Made by a program: the position numbers and the translations under genes. 64,000 nt of DNA from Hybos culiciformis (Eukaryota; Arthropoda; Insecta; Diptera; Hybotidae). Within the stretch, counting starts at the first letter, position 1, and each line of letters starts with the position of its first letter. Below are positions 1 to 10,900 of this stretch, in pieces. The DNA lies in contig CAXFZM010000364.1 of the NCBI GenBank assembly GCA_964007475.1, forward strand, positions 1-64,000, in the 5' to 3' direction. The notes beneath the pieces are model-generated. The model was not told the DNA's origin. It was given only the letters and a program-made list of their open reading frames with translations, and did not search any database.

Positions 1-1025
1 ATTCGAAAAGGCTCCTAAAAAGAGGCGGCCAAATTTTTTGTTCGAAATTCGTGTGTTTAATCATTTTTATGTACCAAATTTAAATGAAATCGGACAAACT
101 ATTGAAGTCCTCCCCTAGGGTAGGAGGTCAATAAATTTTTGTTACGAAATTTGTGTCTAATCATTTCCTATTTTTACGTGTCAAATTTGAATGAACTTTT
201 GAAGTCCGTCCCCGAAAGGTCGCTGAGTTGAAGGTCAACAAATTTTTTGTTGCGAAATTTGTGTGTAATCAGTTCCTCTTTTTACATACCAAATTCGAAT
301 GAAATCGGACGAACTTTTAAAGTCCGCCTCGAGGCGAGGTCCCTGGGTAGGAGGGCAACAAAATTTTTGTTACGAAATTTGTGTGTAATTATTTCCTCTT
401 CTTACGTACCAAATTTGAATCAAATCGGACGAACTTTAGAAGTCCGCCCCCATGGGAGATCCCTGGGTAGGAGGTAAACAAATTTTTTTTTACGAAATTT
501 GTGTGTAATCACATCCTCTTTTTACATACCAAATTTGAATGAAATCGGACGAACATTTAAAGTCCGCCCCGAGGCCAGGTCCCTGGGTAGAAAGTTAAAA
601 AATTTTTTGTTTCGAAATTTGTGTGTAATTATTTCCTCTTCTTACGTACCGAATTTGAATCAAATCGGACGATCTTCTGAAGTCCGCCCCATGGGAGGTC
701 CCTGGGTAGGAGGTCCCTGGGTAGCAGATCCCTGAGTAGGAAGTCCCTGGGTAGGAGGTCGCTGGGTAGGTGGTAAACAAATTTTTTGTTACAAAATTTG
801 TATGTAATCACGTCCTCTTTTTACATACCAAATTTGAATGAAATCGGACGAACTTTTAAAGTGCGCCCCTCAGGGGAGGCCTCTGGGTAGGAAGTCAACA
901 AATTTTTTGTTACGGAATTTGTGTGTAATCAGTTCCTCTTTTTACGTACCAAATTTGAATTAAATCGGACGAACTTTCGAAGTCCGACCCCGGGGGAGGT
1001 CCCTGGGTAGGAGGCCAATCAAATT
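1..1025. repeat. Tandem array, ~120-bp unit
   Basis: About eight imperfect copies of a ~120-bp unit run from the window edge to about 1025. Each contains a core like ACGAAATTTGTGTGTAATCA, a segment AAATTTGAATGAAATCGGAC and a GC-richer tail GGTCCCTGGGTAGGAGG. Copies start near 239, 359, 479, 600, 780 and 900. Around 695-770 the tail itself is expanded into about five 15-16 bp subrepeats, so a minisatellite sits inside the larger unit. Short ORFs across it simply follow the repeat and are not credible genes. The array begins outside the window. Confidence 0.85.
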
Positions 1026-1230
1026 TTAAAACAGCCTATAACAACCCCCGACCTGACACAAAGACATGGTGTAAGTTTGAAAACGATCGGTTGAGCGGTT
1101 TAGGAGCCTCTTTGGAACAGACAAACAGACAAACATACAAACGGTGAGACGAATTAACGCATAATGTCATAACATATAAAAAAATACGAATTATCACATA
1201 AAAATCGATTTGTATGAGATTATACAGTAA
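1026..1230. other. TE-border-like sequence with CAGACAAA repeats
   Basis: Unique-looking sequence containing ACAGACAAACAGACAAACATAC, a simple motif common at the edges of invertebrate repeats. It is followed by a segment (about 1150-1185) that recurs inverted near 7165-7195. No gene seen. Confidence 0.4.
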
Positions 1231-1231
1231 T

Positions 1232-1388
1232 CTAATAAAAAAAATAGTATTCAAAACAATAAAATATTATCTAAATTCAGTTTCGCTACCTTTTTATATT
1301 TAAAATATTTTATTTATATTTTTCTTATATATTGCATAAAAATTATTTTTTTGTGTTTTTTTAAATTTTCAAATCTAGCTTTTATAAA
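1232..1388 (+). repeat. Left arm of ~155-bp inverted repeat flanking LINE
   Basis: This segment is nearly the exact reverse complement of 6193-6352. Both share CTAATAAAAAAAATAGTATT at the outer end and the AATCTAGCTTTTAT motif at the inner end. The two arms bracket the whole decayed non-LTR retrotransposon. Such arms are not part of a LINE, so either the LINE landed in a terminal-inverted-repeat element or the arms belong to a composite repeat. Confidence 0.75.
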
Positions 1389-1391
1389 CTG

Positions 1392-1423
<32 letters not shown>

Positions 1424-1738
1424 ATTTATTTCATTCTTCATATTTAGTTTTTACATTATATTTACAATAATTAATTTTCTAGTAATATATCGTCTACCAG
1501 GAGTGAACTATGATCTACTAACCAACCAAAATTCATAAAAACAAAAAATAAAAAATAAAAGTTAAAATAAGAAATGAAAAGCAATATTACTCTTTAAATA
1601 CAAAAAAAAAAGTACAAATAATATCAAAGTGTTAACTTACTTAAAAAAAAAAAAAATAGATTACTCATTTATAAGAATTAGGAAAGAAAAAAAAAAAAAA
1701 AAAAAAAAAAAAACGAAGCCTCCAGATTACCTCATGTT
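1389..1738. other. AT-rich 3' flank of LINE with (ATT)n and poly(A) tracts
   Basis: Downstream of the LINE ORF2 stop. It contains an ATT microsatellite (about 1394-1423) and a long A run on the plus strand (about 1687-1713). On the LINE coding strand the microsatellite reads AAT/TAA repeats, a 3' tail type known for some non-LTR families. No gene seen. Confidence 0.5.
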
Positions 1739-4700
1739 TTAGAAATTAAAATTTTCAACTAGCACCCTTCTATAATTCCACGCATCAATGACAAACCTGC
1801 TCAACGCTTGAAAATCTGTTCCGTTTAATAGACCTATCATCTCTAGTTCTGTTAAAGTGGCTTTGCCCAAACTCAATAGTCGCCAGGACGTCAGTACAGG
1901 GCAGACACCAATAAAATGAACGATTGTTTCGCTTTCCATCAAATTACACAGCGCACAGAGTCTTTGTCTATCCACCCTCTCCCCACTTGCATTTAAACCA
2001 AGGAGCCCTGCTCTAGCTTTAAAAATCCAACTTTTAAATCTTGACTGAATATTCTGTTCGAAATACCTTCTACCTTCCACGTAATCAAGCATATGGTAAA
2101 TGCCATTGAATGATATTTGCGAAGCTTTTTCAAGATCAAGATGTCTTCCCATCTGTACTACTTCACTTAGTACGTTTTTGAATAAATCTTTGCATTCCTG
2201 CATTCCCCCTTGACCTTGACTTAGTACAATTCTCCCCTCCCCTACCACCAAATTTATGTTTTGAAACCATCCAACATTTTTTTCTATACATAATTCCGCA
2301 ATCTTTTTTGGCAGTCGATGGTCATTATACTTATACAGAATTTTAAACATATAATCAAGATGAATTTTGATGGTGTATGAAAACATAGTATCTATACCGG
2401 ATTCCAATCTTAAAATGTAGCTAGGCGTAATGTTGGGTAAAAACAGTAACCGTTTCAAAAAATATCGCTGGAATTTTTCCAATATTTCGTTCCTTTCTCC
2501 ACCCCATACCTGAGCGGCATAGCATGCACTAGTTCTTGCCACCGCATTAAAGAGCTCTATTTTGTTTTTAAAAGAAACTTCCGGTTTGGTAATAAACCTA
2601 TTCCATGTTAAGTTAATAGCACTTTTGCTGTTTCTAACTCTCTCCGTTAGTCCGGCATTTATACTTAATGATGGCGAGATAAGCACACCCAAATATTTAT
2701 AGGTCTTGACAATCTCCAAAGGTTCCCCCCTGTATGTCCATTTTTCGGCTTTTGATCGCCTTCCTTTTCCCATTACCATAATTTTAGACTTATCCAAGTT
2801 AATTTTTAACCCCCATGTAGAACAATATTCCTCAAATTTATCTATCAGACCTTGTAACCCTAATATAGAATCAGACAACAAAACAATATCATATGCATAC
2901 GCTAAAAGCCTAATAATTAGATCTTCATATTCGAAACCCCCTCCTACAGCCTCAAATATATCCCACATGAAAAGCGAAAACAATAGCGGGCTTAGAATAC
3001 AATCTGTTTAACCCCACTTGTTGTAAAAAACTACTGAGATAAACTTTTTCCGTCCCACACTGCAGTTTTAGTACCACAGTACATTTTCTCAATAAGTTTT
3101 ACTATTTTAGCCGACACACCAATTTGCCTTAATTTATATAAAAGCGCTTGACGGTTGACAGCGTCAAATGCCGCTGAAAAGTCTACAAAAACAAATATAT
3201 TTTTTTTGCTCCATCCGCCCATTTCAATTTGATTATATTGGTTAGACTAAAAATGTTATCAAACGTTGAATAGCCTTTCCGAAAGCCAGCTTGAAATTCG
3301 CCCAAAATTTTTCTCTCACGTTCCCATTTAACCATCCTCTGGTATATTAACCCAGAAAGCAGCTTCGCAATACTGTTTGAGAAGGAAATTCCTCTATAGT
3401 TAGCAGGATCATTTTTATCTCCCTTTTTATAGATAGGAAATAAAATAGAACTCTTCATACTATCCTCTAACTCATCTCCATTAAGAATTTTGTTAAAGAT
3501 TTTTACTAATGCATCTATAAGTCTATCAGGTGCGTATTCTAGAAACTCTGCAGGCACTCGGTCATCCCCAGGGGCTTTATTATTTTTCAGACTTTCTAAG
3601 CCTTTTTTGATTTCCTCAAAAGTAAAATTAGCATCAAGATCAGGGTCATTAGCTTGTATTGTCACGCATTCTTCGAAATTCGCTTCTAAGTTAAAATTTA
3701 AGGACACTGAGAAATGTTCTTTCAAAATTTCGCAATCCACATCCCCGCCTATTGCAAATGCTTTGTTTCTCAGTTCGTTTACCCACTTCCATCTAGATTT
3801 TGAATCGACCACCTCTGTCAGCTTTTCACCAATTTGGTTATAATATTTTTTTCTCTCTTCAAAACATATCCTTTTATAAGATTTATTCGCTTGGAGGTAA
3901 AAGTCTTTAATTACTAAGTTTTCACTACCTTTTTTTCTAAACAATTTCAACCAATTAAAAGACAAATCCCTAGCCCTCTGACATACCGAATTAAACCACC
4001 TCTGCTTACGCTCTTTTTTCGCATACGTTACACCTTCGTTAATATTGCCTTCTGTATTATAAATAAGAGTAACTAAGCTTTTCGCCGTTAGCTGCTCAAT
4101 CGACCCACTGTCCTCCAATACCCGAAGAACAACATCCATGCTATCTTTATATTTATTCTCCCTTTCAGGTTTCCACTCAAGCTTTGGTAATAGCTCCATT
4201 CGCCGGTCTTGAGAGTTATTTTGCCAAAAAATTTCTAGTTCTACTGGCATATGATCAGAATAAATTATATCCCCGACACTAAACTTATATATATGTGGTA
4301 AGAATAGGGATCTAACCACAGCCAGATCATTAACTGACTTACCCATTGCACCTATGAAAGTTCATTTCCCTTCTAAATCACCATACATTCGACCGTTCAA
4401 AATAATACCACCATAATCCTCTAAAAATTCTAATAGACGCCGCCCATTTGTAGAAATATTTTTATTTTGAGACTTTCTCCCTTCACTCATTCTAGAATTT
4501 AAACTAAGAATTTCCTTCTCTATAATTTGACTTTCCCCTATTTGCACATTTAGATCACCTATTATCGAAATATTTTTACTGCATTTTTCAAACAATGCCA
4601 ACAGTCGCTCGAAGTCTTCCTTCCAATTGCTACTATTTAGGTAGATTGGTAAAAGGTAACATATGTCTCCCAGAATATTCAGTCTTATGGCTTCAAATAC

Positions 4701-4964
4701 CTCAATAACTTCAAACCGGATCAGATTTGAGTCCCGCTTTGATTTTATTCCCACCAGTATTCCACCTTTTGCTCGTCCTCTACTTCCCGTTCTTTCGGCA
4801 GCTTGCCATTTGAGCGAAAAACCAACAAAATACTTATTATATACATTAAAATCTTTTTCCAAAACATGAGTCTCTAAAAGGCAAAAAATATCAAATTCAT
4901 TTATATATTTAAAGAAATCCATAAACAATAATTTATTATACAAACCATTCACATTATATGACAA
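1739..4964 (-). pseudogene. Non-LTR retrotransposon ORF2 (endonuclease-reverse transcriptase), broken
   Basis: Fragments in coding order are 4964-4362 (APE-type endonuclease; GDLNVQIG near 4560), 4346-3183 (endonuclease end with SDHMPVE, then RT entry with NYRGISFSNS), 3222-3031 (FVDFSAAFDAVNR, RT motif A) and 2983-1739 (rest of RT and a C-terminal C..C..H..C cluster). The first two are in the same frame, separated by one TGA at 4362-4364. Frameshifts follow near 3200 and near 3000. The usual YADD catalytic box reads AYAYD near 2890, so one catalytic aspartate is replaced by tyrosine. The element cannot encode an active RT. The clade is uncertain; the ORF1 type suggests a CR1/L2-like or related APE-type family. 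Confidence 0.85.
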
Positions 4965-5030
4965 ATTTTTTTTTTTATTTCCTACATTATTATTACTATT
5001 ATTATTATTAACCTGATAGACGACATTTCC

Positions 5031-5747
5031 CTACATATTATTCTTTTGACTAATTTCACATTGGTTCATATTATCATACAGATTATTCATATTTTTTTTG
5101 TAAATATTTTCCAGTTGCATCAATCCCTCCTGATTTCCGCTCCACAGCTTATTATTTTTCCAGAAAAATTTTTTCCCCGCCACAATTAAAACATCGCCTC
5201 TAACATTAATTTTTTGAGAATTATCCATCTGATTAATTGTTTTTTTTGCCAACATCAATTTATTTTTTCTCATAACTCCCATACTTGTCAGTTGCCTGTC
5301 AATACTTATTTCCGACCTTTGAAGCTTGTATGTTTTTTTTATTATATTAGAGACGTCGGATTTTTTGTCGAATTTTACAATAAAAAATATTTTTCCCATT
5401 TTATCTTTTCTTTCACTTACAGCTTCAACATTGGTTACTTCAACTTCTAAGATGTTCATGCACAAATTTGCAATTTCTTTGCACATATCATCTTTTTTTG
5501 CAATACCTCTAAATATAAGATTTTTCTCAACCAATGATTTTTCAAAGAAATCTAATCTTTTTTCAGTATTGTCCAATTTAGATTTTAATACCATCAGCTC
5601 TTCATTTGCCCTACTATTTTCTTGCTTCACTATAGTTAGCTAATTCTTTAAGCTTTCTACATCGGCTTTGGTAGCTTAATTGCTATTCTCCTCTTGAACA
5701 ATCGTCCGAATGGCATCAAGCAAGGCTTTCTGTTCTTCTGACGTCAT
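5031..5747 (-). pseudogene. Non-LTR retrotransposon ORF1 (coiled coil plus RNA-binding-like), two nonsense codons
   Basis: The open stretch 5630-5031 (199 aa) begins with a charged helical region typical of a coiled coil. It continues into a domain with LIFRGI and KIFFIVKFD, resembling the RRM-like half of LINE ORF1 proteins. The same frame continues upstream to an ATG at 5747 and is interrupted by two stops (near 5679 and 5640), so the ancestral protein was about 238 aa. It lies just upstream of ORF2 on the same strand. ORF1 proteins bind element RNA during retrotransposition. The assignment rests on order and domain character; the exact family was not identified. Confidence 0.65.
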
Positions 5748-6192
5748 TGTTTTCCTGAAAATGGACTTACAGTTGTCTGATTCGTTTCGCCTTGGAAGTT
5801 TCGCTACTTCGTTCTGAAAATCGGAAGATAATTGTGCGCTCTAAGTCTTTTTGATGCTTCAGATTTCCACATTTAGCAATCCAAAATTGAAAACAATTTC
5901 ATCTTTTTAGCATACAAAATAATTATTTTTGCAAATGACGAAGTGAAAAAATAAAATAATAACAATTAAGAATTTGCAGGTAGTCCCAAACTTTATATTG
6001 AATTTATTTGTTTTATATTATAGACCCTTTTTAATTATAATTTTTATAAGAGCAAAAAAAACATATTCCTGCAACATTTGTCTGCAACATTTGTCTGCAA
6101 TATTTTCCTGCAACCTATTTTCTCCTATTCTAAGCCGCAGCCACTCGATTTTAAGTAATAATTACGTTCAATTTTATTTAATTAGGAACTAT
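5748..6192 (-). other. Probable LINE 5' leader and AT-rich sequence
   Basis: This lies between the ORF1 start and the right inverted arm. The part next to ORF1 is less AT-rich and may be the LINE 5' UTR. Near 6065-6115 there are three imperfect copies of a CTGCAACATTTGT-like motif. No ORF is supportable. Confidence 0.4.
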
Positions 6193-6352
6193 AAGTTCAT
6201 AAAAGCTAGATTAGAAAATTTAAAAAAATCCAAAAATTAATTTTTATGCAATATATAAGAAAAATATAAAAAAAAATATTTTAAATATAAAAAGGTAGCG
6301 AAACTGAATTTACATAATATTTTATTGTTTTGAATACTATTTTTTTTATTAG
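6193..6352 (-). repeat. Right arm of ~155-bp inverted repeat flanking LINE
   Basis: Reverse-complement partner of 1232-1388, with only a few mismatches visible. It lies immediately left of the foldback element at 6361-6830. Confidence 0.75.
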
Positions 6353-6360
6353 TTCATAAA

Positions 6361-6830
6361 AACATATAAAAAATACGAATTATCAAATAAAAATTGGTTT
6401 GTATGAGATTATGCACTAATTCATTTAAAACGAATTATCGGATAAGCTTACGAAAAGCGCATACCTCCGATTGTTCTGAAATATTGCGCTATTTTATTTG
6501 GAAAAGGCAAAAGAAAAAGCCCTAGGGGGTTCGAAACACTTTTTCCACATAAAATAGGCCAAATCGGGTAAAAGAGAAAGTTGTCCGCACAAAATGTATG
6601 AAAAAGAAATAGTGGATGATAGAGGACCGCTACCGCGTCCCATTCGCTTCGCTCCAAAAAAAGAAAATAATTTTGCCTTTTCCAAATAAAATAGGGCAAT
6701 ATTTCAGAACAATCGAAGGTATGCGCTTTTCGTAAGCTTATCCGATAATTCGTTTTAAATGAATTAGTGCATAATCTCATACAAACAAATTTTTATGTGA
6801 TAATTCGTATTTTTTTTATATGTTTTTATG
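6361..6830. mobile_element. Foldback / MITE-like element, ~150-bp arms
   Basis: Sequence 6361-6513 is the reverse complement of about 6673-6830. Shared landmarks are GTATGAGATTATGCACTAAT, ATCGGATAAGCTTACGAAAA and ATTTGGAAAAGGCAAAA. A ~160-bp loop lies between. There is no coding capacity beyond shadow ORFs generated by the palindrome. It is best explained as a nonautonomous DNA transposon. Confidence 0.7.
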
Positions 6831-7196
6831 CTCTATCTAAATCATTCATTTTAAAATGAATTAGCTCATAAAATATGAAAATATAAATTTATGTGCTATT
6901 TCATTTTCGACGAATTAGTGCATAAATAGTGAAAAATAATTTTTATGTGATAATTCACTTCAAAATGAATTAGTGCATAAAATTTTCGTTCGAATTTTTT
7001 TATGAGATAATTCATTTTTTAATTTATGTACTAATTCATTTTAAAATGAATTATCACATAAAAATAATTTTTTATGAGATAATTCATTTTCAATTTATGT
7101 GCTATTTCGTTTTTAAATGAATTATCTCATAAAAAAAATTTATGCGATAAGTCATTTTAAAAATTATGTGATATGACATTATGCGATAATTCACGG
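6831..7196. repeat. Cluster of short palindromes (TTATGTGATAATTCATTTT family)
   Basis: Repeated, alternately oriented copies of a ~20-bp motif related to TTATGTGATAATTCATTTT and its complement fill the segment and could form many small hairpins. Fragments of the same motif occur at 1183-1215 and inside the foldback at 6361-6830, so this is one repeat family. Confidence 0.65.
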
Positions 7197-7690
7197 AGCC
7201 CATACAAACAGACAAACATACAACTTCGGTTTTATATATATAGATTTGTAGAGACGGGATTTTATTGTACGAATAACTCGCTCAACAATTCCTGCTTTTA
7301 TATGAGTGTATGTTCTATAATGATTTATATTATATTTTTCAGTCAGTTGCTTAAAGTGTGTGTTAGAAAATTCTGTAGCGGCGTCAGAGTGAATATTTTT
7401 AGGAAAAGTTTTATTTTCTATAAATATATTTTTCATTTCACTTGCAACTTCTACACCTCGTTTTGTTTTAAGAGGTTTTGCGTACAAACATTTTGAAAAT
7501 ATATCGGTAACAATCAAAATATATTTAAAATTTAAATTAAAATTTGCAAGATTGGTCATGTCAGCTAAATCAATTTGCCAAACGTCATTAACTCCTTGTT
7601 GTTAGTAAGAACGTCTATGAAAATGTTTTCTTGAATTACGATGTATCTCATCAACAACAATTTCTTTTTTTTGTTCTTTTTAACTTCATT
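7191..7690 (-). pseudogene. Polinton/Maverick-type integrase, truncated
   Basis: The open stretch 7559-7191 reads as a retroviral-like rve integrase core. It contains YILIVTDIFSK, HSDAATEFSN (second acidic residue) and AGIVERVIRTIKSR (third, Glu), the last resembling the IVERFNRTLK signature of Maverick integrases. The same frame extends upstream through DVWQIDLADM (first Asp) to about 7690, with one in-frame TAA at 7602-7604. The C-terminus is cut by repeat sequence near 7200. In Polintons this enzyme joins element ends to host DNA. It lies downstream of, and co-oriented with, the DNA polymerase remnant. The assignment is by motif recognition only. Confidence 0.75.
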
Positions 7691-7965
7691 ATAGAACCGA
7701 CGTTTTTACAAGAAAAATAAAGCGTTGAATACGCGTTATTTATATATTCGACAAACAAGGCAAGAAAGTGCTTCAACTCTATCAAAAATTTCCTAAATTA
7801 ACTCTAAAATTATTTAAATAAGAAAAGCAAATGCATTGATTTTTTAATAAAACACATAAAAATGTTGTTTTATTTAAGTTTTATTTTTATTCGATATTCA
7901 TGGTATTATTAACTATATTAAACTTATATTTTCCTGTACATATTTCCTGTATATAATTATGGTCA
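7691..7965. other. AT-rich spacer between integrase and polymerase
   Basis: No ORF or repeat that I can support lies between the integrase remnant and the polymerase stop. Confidence 0.4.
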
Positions 7966-10900
7966 TTAAAAATTGTTGGTATTTATCAGGAATAAAGAAT
8001 GGTTGAATGTTGATTCTTCAATACGTTGTCGTTTAAAACCATATGGAACTGAATCATAATTTTCCAAAAATTTTCTTTATTCTGATTTTGGAGTATATTT
8101 TTTTTCTTCCCTTACCGTTATCACATTATGCTCCTTTGTTCTTCTAATATTATTAGTCAAAACTGTTACAGCAGTGTCATCATTTGATAATATAAGTTCT
8201 TTGATTTTGTCAAAATTTACTATTTGAGATGTTTCGTAATTTAAACAAATACCCTTTAGAAAAGAAAAAATATTTTTTATTATTAAAGAATAATATGTTC
8301 TAATATAAAAGTCTTTATTACCTTGCAGATGGTTTTGGTGATGTTTTGTTCTGGGGAAAAAACTTTGTACGCATAATTCTTTGGGCCTCCACTAACAAAT
8401 TGCGTAATGTATGCCTCTTTTCCGTAATCCTCTAACTCATTGGTCATTTCGCCTATTAAAACACCTGTTTTTGGTTCGTGTTCACCTTCATATATAACAG
8501 AATCCGTATCGTAATAAAGAACATTCTCACCTAGTGCCTCTAAATATGAATATAATTTCAATAGAGCCTGGGCTGTAGTATATGCTGCTATACAGACATT
8601 AACTGTTGAAAGCTGTCCAAACGCCTCTTCTATATCTTCTGTTGTTACTACTAATGTTTCTTCATTAATTGGAAATATGTTGTTTATTAACTTTGAGGTA
8701 TCCGTTATCAAATCATAAAACTCATCAGAACGATTTACAATGACTGTTTTGGGTAAATTTTCTCGTTGACCCAACTTACCCCAAAATGAGTTTAATATTA
8801 ACTTTGCTAAGGAGCGTTTTTTATAATTTTATCATGTTCTAACATTATTCCTTCATATAAAATGAAATTCTCAATATATTGTTTTTTTTCTTCTTCCGAT
8901 TTAGGCCAACCCGAAGATTCCTGCTTCAATTTTAAAAATTTATTCATCATTTCTGTAAATAAACCTGTTGAATTGTTTGTCTGATCATGTTGTTTTACTT
9001 CATATTGCCATATTTCATATATACACGATATTTTGTAACCCTTTTCTATAGCCTTTCGAATTTCATCAATTACAAAAGTTCCTATAATGCTTCTTTCAGA
9101 AGCTGTGTGATGACAGTAGTTTTCTTGACTTTTGTCTAAACTACATTTATTACATAGAGAAAACATTAATTTATTATTTTGTTTTAATGACAAAACAGGA
9201 TGGTACAACTCTTCAGGTGGTAGCACCTTACATTTTCTTAATCCATCAATTTGATTTAAGTCCAGAGCAGAACAATTATAATGTCCCACAAACACTTTAG
9301 GATGACCAATTGGAAATTTTCCATTTTTGCAAATATACGGATATAATGAGCAAACGTCTATGTATTTAATTTTTTTTCCACTTTTACACTTGTAATATAA
9401 TTTAGTATTTCCAGTTCTGCCACCACAGAAAGCGTCACGAGGGTTAAGAGAAGTAAATACTAAAAGGGGATGATTTTCTAAAATTGACATTTCTGAATTC
9501 GTTTTCATTTCGTTTCTGAATTCACATTCCCATTTTTCAATGACTTCATATCCAAAAGATCGTAAACGCTTTGTTTTTACATTACTTTACATTACTTTAT
9601 CTCTATGATATTTTAAACATACTGGATGACCATGATAATAACATCCATGAAACTCAAAAATTTGTCGTGTTTCCTCACAGAAACCGTCAACACGCATTCT
9701 ATTTATTGTAACTTCTTTTTGTTTAGCCGCATATACAATATTTATTTTTCTTTTAATTTCTTCGTATATCAACCATTTAAAAGGAAGTTATCACAATAAC
9801 GATAACTTGTTTAGGTATAATATCAATCGTGTTCGGTTCTAAAAAATTTCGTCGAAACAAACTGATGATCGAAACTTTGTCCATTGTGCGCAATCACAAC
9901 AACTTTTTTTAAATTTCATTCTTCGATTCAATAAATATTCAACAAAATTTTGAATTGGGTTGTGCTTCAAAATTTGTAATCTGATACCACAATATTGACA
10001 CATTTGAATATCAGTAATTTCTAAACAAAAATTGCATCTTTGTTGGAAAACACATAAATTTGCTTCATGTAATTTTTTATTTTCATCAATTTCTTTTTCC
10101 TGCTGTGTTTCAAGATCATAAAATACAAATAAAATACTTTTAATGCGCATGGCTTCGGTAAGTTGTATTTACATTCGCAAATTTAGTTCGGTAAATGGTC
10201 CATTATATGCATCAATACACAAGCAATTATAGAGGAATGTAAATTGTATTTACATTTCCCTGTGATGTAAATTGTATTTACTTTGCTCTATATTGTATTT
10301 ACATTCTTCATTTTGAACTGCGTAATACTATAAACAAAAATAATATCACTCACACTCACAATATTTCTCTTTTTTCCTTTTATCTCTAAAAGAAAGAAAT
10401 AAAATAAATAAAATGAACGTGTAATATTTCCCAAATACTCTTTTATCTGTAAAAGAAAGAGAAATTAAAGAAGAATTAACGTGCAATATTTCCCAAATCC
10501 TCTTTTATCTGTAAAAGAAAGAGAAATTAAAGAAGAATTAACGTGGAATATTTCCCAAATCTTCTTTTATCTGTAAAAGAAAGGGAAATTAAAGAATGAT
10601 TAACGTGGAATATTTCCCTCCATTTCTTTTATCTTTATTTTTTATTATAAATTATCTCTATATTCTTTCTTTGCAACTACCTCTCCCATGCACATTAAAG
10701 CAGTATACAATACATGTTAATCAAATTTGTTATACAGCTCGTTGTGTATACACACAAACACATAGACACGAGTGATGTTTATATCACTCGACCTTCGGTC
10801 TCGTGTCTATGTGTTTGTGCATATACATAACTCGCAAGAATAACAAATTTTCTTAACATGTATTGTAATCTACTATTAAAAGTTGGATTTGAGTTATTTG

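Noticed and set aside
1..1025. Possible CRISPR-like array of spaced repeats
   Set aside because: The whole ~120-bp unit is conserved with no unique spacers, and the DNA is eukaryotic.
6448..6780. 110-aa and 63-aa minus-strand ORFs
   Set aside because: They lie across the arms and loop of the foldback element and are shadows of the palindrome.
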